This document shows, piece by piece, positions 33,495-41,800 of a stretch of DNA of 52,554 bases. The position numbers and the translations under genes were made by a program. Within the stretch, counting starts at the first letter, position 1, and each line of letters begins with the position of its first letter. This DNA comes from Butyrivibrio sp. VCD2006 (GTDB lineage: Bacteria > Bacillota > Clostridia > Lachnospirales > Lachnospiraceae), in assembly GCF_000423925.1 (NCBI RefSeq), contig NZ_AUIX01000041.1:1-52554 (forward strand), in the 5' to 3' direction. The notes beneath the pieces were generated by a model, which did no database searches, was not told where the DNA came from, and worked only from the letters and a program-made list of their open reading frames with translations.

Positions 33495-34565
33495 TTACGA
33501 TTCTACCTTTTCATACCCTTTAATAGTTTCCTTGATAACCTGGTTTCGTCCGGTCTCTTTTGCTATGTATAATCTGGTGTCCGCAATTTTTATATTCTCT
33601 TCTACCGGGATATCCGGAGACATCTGTGCTACACCAAAGCTCATGGTTATCTTGATATCCGTTCCCTCAAAGGTACAGGTTGATGCCTGGATTTTTTGTC
33701 TGATTCTCTCTGCAACAAAAGCAGCCTGATCAAGCTCAGCTTTTGCCAGGAAAATTATGAACTCCTCACCGCCCCATCTGTATACGGTGTCTGAATCTCT
33801 AACACTACTCTTAAGTATGGAAGCCACATGTTCAAGAACAGCATCCCCTGCATTATGGCCATAGGTATCATTAACTCTTTTGAAATGATCTATGTCGCAC
33901 ATGATCACGGAGACCTCGTGCTTCTGATCCTCAGGGAGCTTCATCATCTTCAGATACTTGGAATTATAATCGCTGTGAAGCCCCATACGATTTCTAAGCT
34001 TTGTAAGCTTATCGGTCTGGGAGTCGCTTAGGAAGGAATCCGCTTCAAGTGTTATGCCGCAGACTACCGCCGCTACGGACAGGCGTCTTACATCGCGCTC
34101 CAAAACAAAGCCCTCATCAGTCAGCTTGTTAATAGCCTGATAAGCACCTATCATTTCACCTTTGCAATTAAAACATGGAATTACAAGAATAGATTTAGTA
34201 ACATAACCGGTTGATTTGTCCACGGATACATTAAAATCGGGACAGTTATACGGATCATTTGTGACAACAGGTCTCTTTTCCCTTATGGCACGGCCAACAA
34301 GCCCGGTACCTTCATCGATAACTATCTGATCGGTTCCCACAGCAGCGTTTGTTATAAGTTTGTGGTTAATCTTATCCCATTTCCAGAAACTGCATCTGTC
34401 CGCTTCCACAAGAGTACGCCCCAAATCAGCAAAGAGATGGAAAAGTCCGAAGTGATCGTTCCATCCTCCATCTTCCTCAGCAGTGCTCATCTTTTCATAA
34501 AGCTCCTGCATTATATCCAGTGTCTTGTCAAATAGTTCGGTCTTGTCTGTCTGAATATTACCCAT
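33495..34565 (-). CDS. GAF-GGDEF diguanylate cyclase (356 aa)
   Basis: Soluble c-di-GMP synthase. A GAF domain covers about residues 40-180 (GLVGRAIREKRPVVTNDPYN, SILVIPCFNCKGEMIGAYQA). A GGDEF domain follows from ~185: DKLTKLRNRMGLH, CDIDHFKRVNDTYGHNAGD and the active-site loop GGEEF at 264-268. An inhibitory-site RxxD (RDSD) lies exactly five residues before GGEEF, so product feedback inhibition is predicted. No membrane segment. It is first in the six-gene operon, with a TATAAT ~80 nt upstream of the start. Confidence 0.92.
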   Translation of the reverse strand: MGNIQTDKTELFDKTLDIMQELYEKMSTAEEDGGWNDHFGLFHLFADLGRTLVEADRCSFWKWDKINHKLITNAAVGTDQIVIDEGTGLVGRAIREKRPVVTNDPYNCPDFNVSVDKSTGYVTKSILVIPCFNCKGEMIGAYQAINKLTDEGFVLERDVRRLSVAAVVCGITLEADSFLSDSQTDKLTKLRNRMGLHSDYNSKYLKMMKLPEDQKHEVSVIMCDIDHFKRVNDTYGHNAGDAVLEHVASILKSSVRDSDTVYRWGGEEFIIFLAKAELDQAAFVAERIRQKIQASTCTFEGTDIKITMSFGVAQMSPDIPVEENIKIADTRLYIAKETGRNQVIKETIKGYEKVES

Positions 34566-34643
34566 ATTATCCCCCTCGATAATGGATCAACATAAAAAGA
34601 ACATAGACTCTGCAAAATGTAGCTAATACGCCATATTAAGTTA

Positions 34644-34649
34644 ATTATA
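34644..34649 (-). promoter_or_regulatory. Putative -10 element of the signalling operon
   Basis: TATAAT reading toward the GGDEF gene. The -35 position (AATGCG) is poor, so the promoter may be weak or activator-dependent. Confidence 0.4.
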
Positions 34650-34725
34650 CTAGATTATCGAAATAGCGCATTAATTTTATAAATTTTTAATAAACTAATC
34701 ATCCGCACTATAGGTGATTTCAAGC

Positions 34726-34762
34726 ATAAAAACACCCTCCATGCATCAGCATAGAGGGTGTC
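34726..34762 (-). terminator. Intrinsic terminator of metK
   Basis: ACACCCTCTATGC pairs with GCATGGAGGGTGT (one T-G pair) around a 4-nt loop, followed by TTTTT on the minus strand, ~20 nt after the metK stop. Confidence 0.9.
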
Positions 34763-34783
34763 TGTCATTCATTAACGATTCTA

Positions 34784-35980
34784 TTAAGCATTAACAAGCT
34801 TCTTGAGCTCATCAGCCTTGTCTGTCTTCTCCCAAGGAAGGTTAAGATCGTTGCGGCCGAAGTGTCCGTAAGCAGCTGTCTGCTTGTAGATAGGACGACG
34901 AAGGTCGAGCATCTTGATGATTCCTGCAGGACGAAGATCAAAGAGCTCACGAACTGCCTTTACAAGAGCCTCGTTTGAAACCTTACCTGTGCCAAATGTA
35001 TCAACAAGTACAGATGTAGGCTGTGCAACACCGATAGCATATGAAAGCTGAACCTCGCACTTGTCAGCAAGACCTGCTGCAACGATGTTCTTAGCAACGT
35101 AACGAGCTGCATAAGCACCTGAACGGTCAACCTTTGTGCAATCCTTACCTGAGAATGCACCGCCGCCGTGACGAGCAGCTCCGCCGTAAGTATCAACGAT
35201 GATCTTACGACCTGTAAGACCTGCATCACCCTGAGGTCCACCGATTACGAAACGGCCTGTGGGATTGATATAGATCTTTGTGTTCTCATCAACCATAGAA
35301 GCATCAACTACTGCATCGATAACATACTTTCTGATGTCAGCGTGGATCTGCTCCTGTGTAACCTTCTCATCATGCTGAGTAGAAACAACGATTGCCTCAA
35401 GTCTGATAGGCTTGCCGTTCTCATCATACTCAACTGAAACCTGGCTCTTACCATCAGCTCTAAGGTAAGCAAGAGTTCCGTCCTTACGAACCTCTGTAAG
35501 CTTCTTTGTGAGCTTGTGAGCAAGAGAAATAGCGTAAGGCATAAGCTCCTCTGTCTCGTTTGTAGCATAACCGAACATCATACCCTGATCGCCTGCACCG
35601 ATAGCCTCGATCTCCTCGTCGGTCATCTTGTTCTCTCTAGCCTCGATAGCCTTATCAACACCCATAGCGATATCTGCTGACTGCTGATCAAGAGCAACCA
35701 TAACTGCACATGTGTTACCGTCGAAGCCCTTCTCTGAGCTGTCATAACCGATCTCAACGATTGTCTCTCTTGCAATCTTTGCGTAATCAACAACTGCCTT
35801 AGTTGTGATCTCACCTGTGATAAGTGCGAAACCTGTGCAAGCTGTTGTCTCACAAGCAACACGGCTCATGGGATCCTGTGCAAGGCATGCATCAAGGATA
35901 GCATCAGAGATGTTATCGCAAATTTTGTCGGGATGTCCCTCAGTAACTGACTCAGAAGTAAAAATAAACTTTTCTGCCAT
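34784..35980 (-). CDS. metK: S-adenosylmethionine synthetase (398 aa)
   Basis: Makes S-adenosylmethionine from methionine and ATP. Signatures: [20 protein letters not shown] at the N-terminus, [12 protein letters not shown] and [20 protein letters not shown]. Length is standard. Start at 35980 ([12 protein letters not shown]) has AAAGGA ~9 nt upstream; the frame continues a few codons further back without a ribosome site. It is controlled by a SAM-I riboswitch in a ~300-nt leader, so expression should fall when SAM is plentiful. Confidence 0.97.
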   Translation of the reverse strand: MAEKFIFTSESVTEGHPDKICDNISDAILDACLAQDPMSRVACETTACTGFALITGEITTKAVVDYAKIARETIVEIGYDSSEKGFDGNTCAVMVALDQQSADIAMGVDKAIEARENKMTDEEIEAIGAGDQGMMFGYATNETEELMPYAISLAHKLTKKLTEVRKDGTLAYLRADGKSQVSVEYDENGKPIRLEAIVVSTQHDEKVTQEQIHADIRKYVIDAVVDASMVDENTKIYINPTGRFVIGGPQGDAGLTGRKIIVDTYGGAARHGGGAFSGKDCTKVDRSGAYAARYVAKNIVAAGLADKCEVQLSYAIGVAQPTSVLVDTFGTGKVSNEALVKAVRELFDLRPAGIIKMLDLRRPIYKQTAAYGHFGRNDLNLPWEKTDKADELKKLVNA

Positions 35981-36054
35981 TATAAAATCCTTTCTGCGCA
36001 TATGGCGCTCAAAAATGAATAACTCCAGGATTCATGCACGAATCCTGTCCGCAT

Positions 36055-36086
36055 AAGAAAATCCGCTAAGCGCGACGCCAAGCGGA
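36055..36086 (-). terminator. Expression-platform terminator of the SAM riboswitch
   Basis: TCCGCT-TG-GCG-TCG-CGC-TT-AGCGGA forms a symmetric hairpin on the minus strand followed by TTTTCTT, 23 nt after the aptamer. A second hairpin (AGGATTC/GAATCCT, near 36027-36046) lies between it and metK. I could not identify the competing antiterminator with certainty. Confidence 0.65.
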
Positions 36087-36108
36087 CCTGATAACAGATA
36101 ATCAAATC

Positions 36109-36244
36109 CTCTTATTGCTCGCAGATCAATTAAGGCTACTGCCTATCGATCAATTACTCACTACGCTCAGGTTGGCACCTTCCGGATGTACGGGGTTGCC
36201 GTGGCTTCACAGATCCTATGTATCTCCACCACTCTGAATAAGAG
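36109..36244 (-). ncRNA. SAM-I (S-box) riboswitch aptamer
   Basis: Minus-strand RNA with P1 CTCTTAT (36238-36244) pairing ATAAGAG (36109-36115). Conserved S-box elements appear in order: AGAGTGGTGGAG, GATCTGTGAAGCCACGGCAACC (read here as 5' GTGAAGCCACGGCAACC), GGAAGGTGCCAA and a downstream GATCTGCGAG-like P4/J region. It lies just upstream of metK, the commonest target of this class. SAM binding should favour transcription termination. Confidence 0.93.
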
Positions 36245-36278
36245 AAATTACAATATGGAATTTTCATATCTCCTTGAT

Positions 36279-36307
36279 ACAATACTATAACAATATGTAT
36301 AGCGCAA
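36279..36307 (-). promoter_or_regulatory. Putative promoter of the riboswitch-metK transcript
   Basis: TTGCGC (36302-36307), 17-nt spacer, TATTGT (36279-36284). The predicted start would be ~25 nt before the aptamer P1 helix. Confidence 0.55.
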
Positions 36308-36410
36308 GTAGATTAATGAAGAAATTTCTCATAAATGAAAATATTATTCACATTTCTTCATAATAAAATCAATCAAAATGTCATTCTCACGAATATTGCT
36401 CTGCCACATA

Positions 36411-37112
36411 TCACTTTGCTTCTATATTGTTTTTCCCGTATCTAAGCGGTCTTGCCACCTTCACATTGAAGAACTCAATAAGAGGTCCCATGAAAAATGC
36501 AGTGATTATAGTTCCTATTCCCGGAAGCACTCCCATTGCAAATCCAAGTCCTGTACAAATAAGATCACAGGTAATTCTCACAAATTTGAAATCCCATTTT
36601 CTCTGCTCCGATAGTGCAAGGGCAATTGCATCGTAGGTGGATACCCCCAGATCACTGGTAAAATAGAGAGCCGAAGCAAAGCATATTATCACAATTGCAA
36701 CCAGCAAAATAACTATCCTTATAACGAAAGTGGGATTCGGGATAAGTCTTCTCCACAAATTATATGAAAAATCAACCACGTATCCCAAAAGAAACAGGTT
36801 AATAAATGTAGCTATTCCCAATTTCTTTCTATCAAGGAAGAAATCAAAAACCAGAAGTACCATATTGATAAACATATAAACGACACCATATCCTATCACA
36901 GGATTAGCAGCATCATAGTCCGTAAAAAATCTTGGGCTTCCTCCTGTCATTATGTGCTGCAGCTGCGTCCAGATTCCATGGGCAAATACCTGGAAAGGAT
37001 CCATTCCCATAAGTGAAAACTGAAACATTCCGACAGAAAATCCGGCTATGAGCACACCGCCAAAGGTCATTGCCAACCGTCTTTTCATCTCATCATCTAA
37101 TTTTTTTAACAT
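36411..37112 (-). CDS. YczE/YitT-like integral membrane protein (233 aa)
   Basis: Five to six predicted membrane helices (GGVLIAGFSVGMFQFSLMG, YGVVYMFINMVLLVFDF, IATFINLFLLGYVVDFS, IVILLVAIVIICFASALYF, GLGFAMGVLPGIGTIITAF). The pairing of GMDPFQVFAHG early and SDLGVSTYDAIALAL later is the repeated signature of the YczE/YyaS membrane family. The B. subtilis relative is tied to surfactin production, but the molecular function is unknown, so no symbol is assigned. GAGGAAG precedes the ATG. Monocistronic and upstream of the metK leader; no clear terminator separates them. Confidence 0.8.
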   Translation of the reverse strand: MLKKLDDEMKRRLAMTFGGVLIAGFSVGMFQFSLMGMDPFQVFAHGIWTQLQHIMTGGSPRFFTDYDAANPVIGYGVVYMFINMVLLVFDFFLDRKKLGIATFINLFLLGYVVDFSYNLWRRLIPNPTFVIRIVILLVAIVIICFASALYFTSDLGVSTYDAIALALSEQRKWDFKFVRITCDLICTGLGFAMGVLPGIGTIITAFFMGPLIEFFNVKVARPLRYGKNNIEAK

Positions 37113-37254
37113 ATATACTTCCTCTTTAATCTATATCCGTTATTTAATATATTAATTTTACTACTCACATAATAGCACACAATTGAATTTAGGTATTCGT
37201 AAACTGATTGTTTATAAATCGTTTCCGTATTATCGAACAATTTTTAAAATCTAA

Positions 37255-38259
37255 AATAACACAAACGGCAGCTTCAAAGAGTACACCACTAAGATTTCCG
37301 GTGTAACAGGAAAGCATGAAGTTTATTTTGTTGGAAAGATTGGAAGTGTAGATTTTGATTACTGGAAAGCTCTGACAGCTCCGGGCACAACAACACCGGA
37401 ACCCGATCCGGAGCCCGCGCCTGTTGTAACAACAGTTGATCCTTATTCAACAGTTGAGCTTGAGAACGCTGATGATATCGTAAGAGTCGAAGTTAAGACA
37501 GAAGGCAATGTAACTTATGTTGAAGGCATCACAAACGGCACACTTGTTGCTGTTAAAAATGTAGAATTCGACGGATCTGCAGCTATTGGTGTTACCTTCA
37601 GAACAACTGAGCCCTCTATCGTTGAAGTTAGAGATGGCAGACTTGCAGGTGAGAAGCTTACAACTCTCAGATTCCCCAATACAAACGGTCAGTTTGAGAC
37701 AAAGTATTTCTCATTCCCGGATCTTCAGGGCACACACGGCCTCTTCTTTGTTGGAACCTATGCTAAGACAGACATCGATTCCTTCATAGTTCTCAAGGCT
37801 CCCGTTAAGCCCAATCCGAATCCCGATCCGGTAGATCCTGATCCGGTTGACCCTGACCCTGTTGATCCTGATCCGACACCTGTTGATCCCGATCCCACTC
37901 CGGTTGATCCCGATCCCACTCCGGTTGATCCCGATCCTACACCTGTAGATCCTGATCCGATAGTTGTAGATAGCAATCTTACAGCTGAATTCTCAATTAA
38001 CAGCTGGGGCACAGGCTTCACAGTTAATGTAAAGGTTGTTAACGATTCCGATACAGCAGTTGATAACTGGACACTTAAGCTTAAGAAGAGCGAAGTATCT
38101 ATCGACTCCGCATGGTGCGTAAAGGTCGCAACAGAAGGTGATTACTATGTGATCACCCCCGATGACTGGAATGCAGCTATCCGTCCTCATGACGGCGCAT
38201 TCTTCGGATTCCAGGGATCCGGCGCAATCAGAGACTCTCTCACTTATGTAATTGAATAA
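37255..38259 (+). pseudogene. 5'-truncated carbohydrate-binding remnant: CBM6-like modules, PVDPDPT linker, CBM2
   Basis: An uninterrupted plus-strand frame of 334 codons runs from just after a stop at 37252-37254 to TAA at 38257-38259 but contains no ATG. It begins inside a module ([16 protein letters not shown] ... [10 protein letters not shown]) that looks like the end of a CBM6-type domain. A second such module follows ([14 protein letters not shown] ... [10 protein letters not shown]), then a linker of repeated PVDPDPT units, and a C-terminal CBM2-like domain ([20 protein letters not shown] ... [10 protein letters not shown]). It is therefore the 3' end of a secreted polysaccharidase gene whose catalytic part and signal peptide are gone. 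The frame is intact, so the truncation is probably recent. Confidence 0.75.
37803..37965 (+). repeat. Tandem coding repeats of the proline-aspartate linker
   Basis: Degenerate 12- and 21-nt units encoding PVDPDP and PVDPDPT. Such linkers commonly join binding modules in extracellular glycosidases. The repeats are inside the truncated frame at 37255-38259. Confidence 0.8.
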
Positions 38260-38285
38260 AACTTAGTTTTTCAGCCAAAGGAATA

Positions 38286-38322
38286 GGGGCTACCGCTTTA
38301 GATAATCTAATGCGATAGCTCC
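38286..38322 (+). terminator. Hairpin after the CBM remnant
   Basis: GGGGCTACCGC (38286-38296) pairs with GCGATAGCTCC (38312-38322) with one mismatch, and the loop adds TTAGA/TCTAA. The T tract after it is poor. A hairpin with the same GGGGCTACC opening lies at 44688-44709. From 38323 to 38770 I see only AT-rich DNA without a supportable gene. Confidence 0.55.
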
Positions 38323-38773
38323 TTCTATATAATTGCTTATAGACTTATTTCTTCTACATCAGGTCTCTGTTATGTATATGCAATGCATTTTGTCATGGTT
38401 CTCTCAAATTCCTAAACATCTCTCTGCTTTAACCCTCTTTTTTACACTCCATTCAGGGTATACTTTCTTACCATATAGTTTTTTATGTTATAGACGTGTG
38501 CTCATACCATTCTATGAAACTGTTTTTGATGTTGGGGCTATCACATGGTTAATCGCTGCTGTTAGGACATACAATAAAGTAAATCTGAAAGTGCAATTTA
38601 TCAGCATCTTGCTTATATGAGAAGATAACTTGTAAGCTTTCGCCATAATGTTTATATGTCTTATAAAACTTTTGTAGTTCGTTATAAACAATATATATGA
38701 ATTATTACTTGTCAAGTACGAAATTTGAATAGTAAAATACATATTTCGTATACATATAAAATACTAGATAGAT

Positions 38774-38779
38774 TATACT
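38774..38779 (+). promoter_or_regulatory. Putative -10 element of the BspA-like gene
   Basis: TATACT, with an AT-rich but non-consensus -35 region. A transcript from here would include the attenuator-like leader at 38811-38896. Confidence 0.35.
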
Positions 38780-38810
38780 TTTAATAGTTAAGGAGTTTGT
38801 CATTAGAATA

Positions 38811-38897
38811 ATGTTTTCTATAGGTGACATTTCGGTGTCACCTATTTTTTGTGCAAAACATGATTTAAGCCAAATATTAACAGGAGAAATAAGTTAA
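38811..38897 (+). CDS. 28-codon leader frame overlapping the BspA-like start (tentative)
   Basis: ATG at 38811 opens a 28-residue frame (MFSIGDISVSPIFCAKHDLS...) that ends in TAATG, overlapping the start codon of the large surface protein. The hairpin at 38820-38850 lies inside it. An AAGGAG occurs 15 nt upstream, which is too far for an efficient start. It may be a leader peptide coupling translation to readthrough of the hairpin, or chance. Confidence 0.3.
   Translation: MFSIGDISVSPIFCAKHDLSQILTGEIS
38820..38850 (+). terminator. Terminator-like hairpin in the leader of the BspA-like gene
   Basis: Perfect 10-bp stem ATAGGTGACA (38820-38829) / TGTCACCTAT (38836-38845) followed by TTTTTT, ending 47 nt before the start codon and just ahead of its ribosome site (AGGAG). 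In this place it looks like an attenuator rather than the end of another gene. Confidence 0.75.
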
Positions 38898-41800
38898 TGA
38901 AAAAATCTTTTTTTACTTTAAAGAATGTCCTATTTATTTTTAGTTCATTATGCCTATTTAACGCATGTTTAATAAATTCACATGCTGAGGATAACGAAAC
39001 ATCCTATATAGGTACTAATGTGAATGATGAGCAAGGCATAGGCCAAACTATGTATCCTATAAAAGGGGAATGCGGTAAATCTGGAGATAATCTTCAATGG
39101 AAACTTGAAGAAAATGGAACCCTTACAATATTTGGACAAGGTGAAATGGCTGGATATGTATATACATCAGATTCTCCTTGGGATGAATACAGAGACTTTA
39201 TTAAGGAAGTCAAAATTGAAGAAGGGGTAACATCAATATCTCAAGCTATTTGCAAGAATTATCTCAATTTGGAACGGGTTTATTTACCAGATACTCTAAC
39301 TGTTGTAAGTAATAATACATTTCAAAATTGCCCCAAAATAGAAGAATTGGTTTTGCCTAAAAATGTAACTGATTGGGGATATGCGTTTAGTGATTGCAAA
39401 AATATCAAGAAGATTACAATAACTGCAAATCATAGCTTGGAAAGGCTAAATTTTAGTGCATCCAAATATATTAAAACTGCTGGAGCAATTGGTGGCGGTT
39501 ATGATTTGGAGTTCGCAAGTGATGGAAAAATAAGTTATATTACTGGACTTGGAGCTCCTATAGAGAATGTAGTATATCCAGAAGGCGTTGAAGAGATTTA
39601 CAAACTAGCATTTGAGTACAGTAAAACTTTGAAAAGCGTAGAATTTCCAAGAAGTTTAAAATATATCGATACGTGTGCATTTTATAAATGTAATGAATTA
39701 TCTGAAGTTATTTTTTACTCAACTCAAATAACTATGGGTGCTAATGCTTTAAATTTCTGCCCGAAATTACGTACTGTTGGTCCAGCCGATGGAGATTATG
39801 ATATCAAAATTGCTGAAGTGTCTGATGTTTTTTCACTTACATTATTTGATATTACAGATCTTTACATTCCAGATGGAGTTAAGGTGCTTAGTTATTACGG
39901 TCCAGGAAGGTATAAACAAACATATAGTATAGGAGAATACTCTGAATATTTAGGACACTATACACTAAATTCTGTAAGGCTTCCGGAATCACTAGAAGAG
40001 ATCAATTGTAGTTTTTACAAGAGCACGATAAAAGAAATAACAATTCCATCAAGTGTTACTAGTATAAGCAGCGGCGCTTTTGAAGATTGTGATTCATTAT
40101 GCAAAATATATGGAATGGAAGGTCTTACTGAGATAGAAGACGAATTATTTAATTCTTGCGATAACTTGGAGGAGATAGTCCTCTCAGACAATATTACAAG
40201 TATAGGTGAAAAGGCATTTTACGGATGTAAAAATTTAAAGTCTATTACTTTACCAACAAGTTTACAGATTATTAATAATCAGGCTTTTGCCTATTGTGAT
40301 AACTTGGAGAAGATAGTATTTTCAGACAATATTACAAGTATAGGTGTAATGGCATTTTACGAATGTAAAAGACTACAGTCGATAACTTTACCAACAAGTT
40401 TACAGATTATTAATAATCAGGCTTTTGCCTATTGTGATAACTTGGAGAAGATAGTATTTTCAGACAATATTACAAGTATAGGTGAAAAGGCATTTTACGA
40501 ATGTAAAAAATTACAGTCAATAACTTTACCATCGAATTTACAGGTTGTTAAAAATGGGGCTTTTGTCAATTGTGATTCTTTATCATATCTTGAATTCAAA
40601 GGAGAATTAACAACACTAGAAGAAGGAGCATTTCATTATAAATCAGGATATGGAGTTGATGAATCGAACTATATAAATTTGGATTTATGCACGAATTGTA
40701 AAAAACTTAAAGATTATGACTGGAATGAACATCAGATAAACATTAATCATTTTTCCTGTGACTGGTATGATAATTTTGAGTTCATTCAAACAGATACTGA
40801 GATATTATTAACTAGGTACATTGGACCGAATTCTGATTTAACCATTGGCTCATTTGAATATTTTGAAGGCAAAAAGAAAAAGATTTGTTTGAGTGGTGCG
40901 GTATTTGAAGGTAATGAAAGCATTGAATCTGTTAATATAAATAACGAAGTAACCATTAAAGATGGCACAAGTATGTTTGACGGTTGTATTTCTTTAAAAA
41001 GCGTCGTTTTGCCGAATAATATGACCATAATAGATAATTACATGTTTAATGGTTGTTCGAATTTGAAGACGGTATCTATTTCTGAAAAAGTTACTGATAT
41101 TGGAGATTATGCTTTTTATAACTGCTCTGCACTAGATATGAATCAGTTTCCTACTGAGATAAAGTCAATTGGAAATGTTGCGTTTTATAATTGCAATAAA
41201 CTTAGTGTTGAGAGATTTCCGAATAGTTTGTTGAAAATTGGAAAATGGGCTTTTTATAACTGCTATTTAATAAAGGATATAGCGTATGATGGAACAGGTT
41301 TATCAACAATTGGCGAGAAAGCTTTCTACTCATCGAGAAACATAAATACTTCCCTAGCATCAAAGAATGAAGCTCTTTTGAATTATGATTGGGAAGACTC
41401 TAATCGTGCTCTTAAGCACCTTGTTAGTAAATGGATAGAGGAATATGAGTATTCGATTGATGATTCAAGTGAAATAATAACATTGTCGAAGTATTTAGGA
41501 ACAGATAATCATTTAAAAGTTCCGAGTATTGCATATCACAACTATAAGGAATACAAGGTTTGTCTTAATAATATAGCTTTTAGTAAAAATGTAATAATAA
41601 AGACAGTGTCCATAGAAAGTGGAGTGATAATAAATAATACAGACGGATTGTTTAATGGCTGTACAAACTTAGAAGAGGTTGAGATTTTAACAGATTATGT
41701 AACTATTGGCGATAATATGTTCAAAAACTGCAGCAACTTAAAAGCTTTTTCTATGAACAATCTTGTTATAAATATAGGTGAAAATGCTTTTTGTGGTTGC

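Noticed and set aside
37113..37254. Start region of an intact gene for the CBM-bearing protein
   Set aside because: The upstream DNA has a stop directly before the frame, is AT-rich, and lacks a signal peptide or ribosome site in frame.
38333..38620. 95-codon plus-strand frame in the AT-rich gap before the BspA-like gene
   Set aside because: Hydrophobic composition expected from AT-rich DNA, no good ribosome site and no family resemblance. It cannot be excluded but is not supported.
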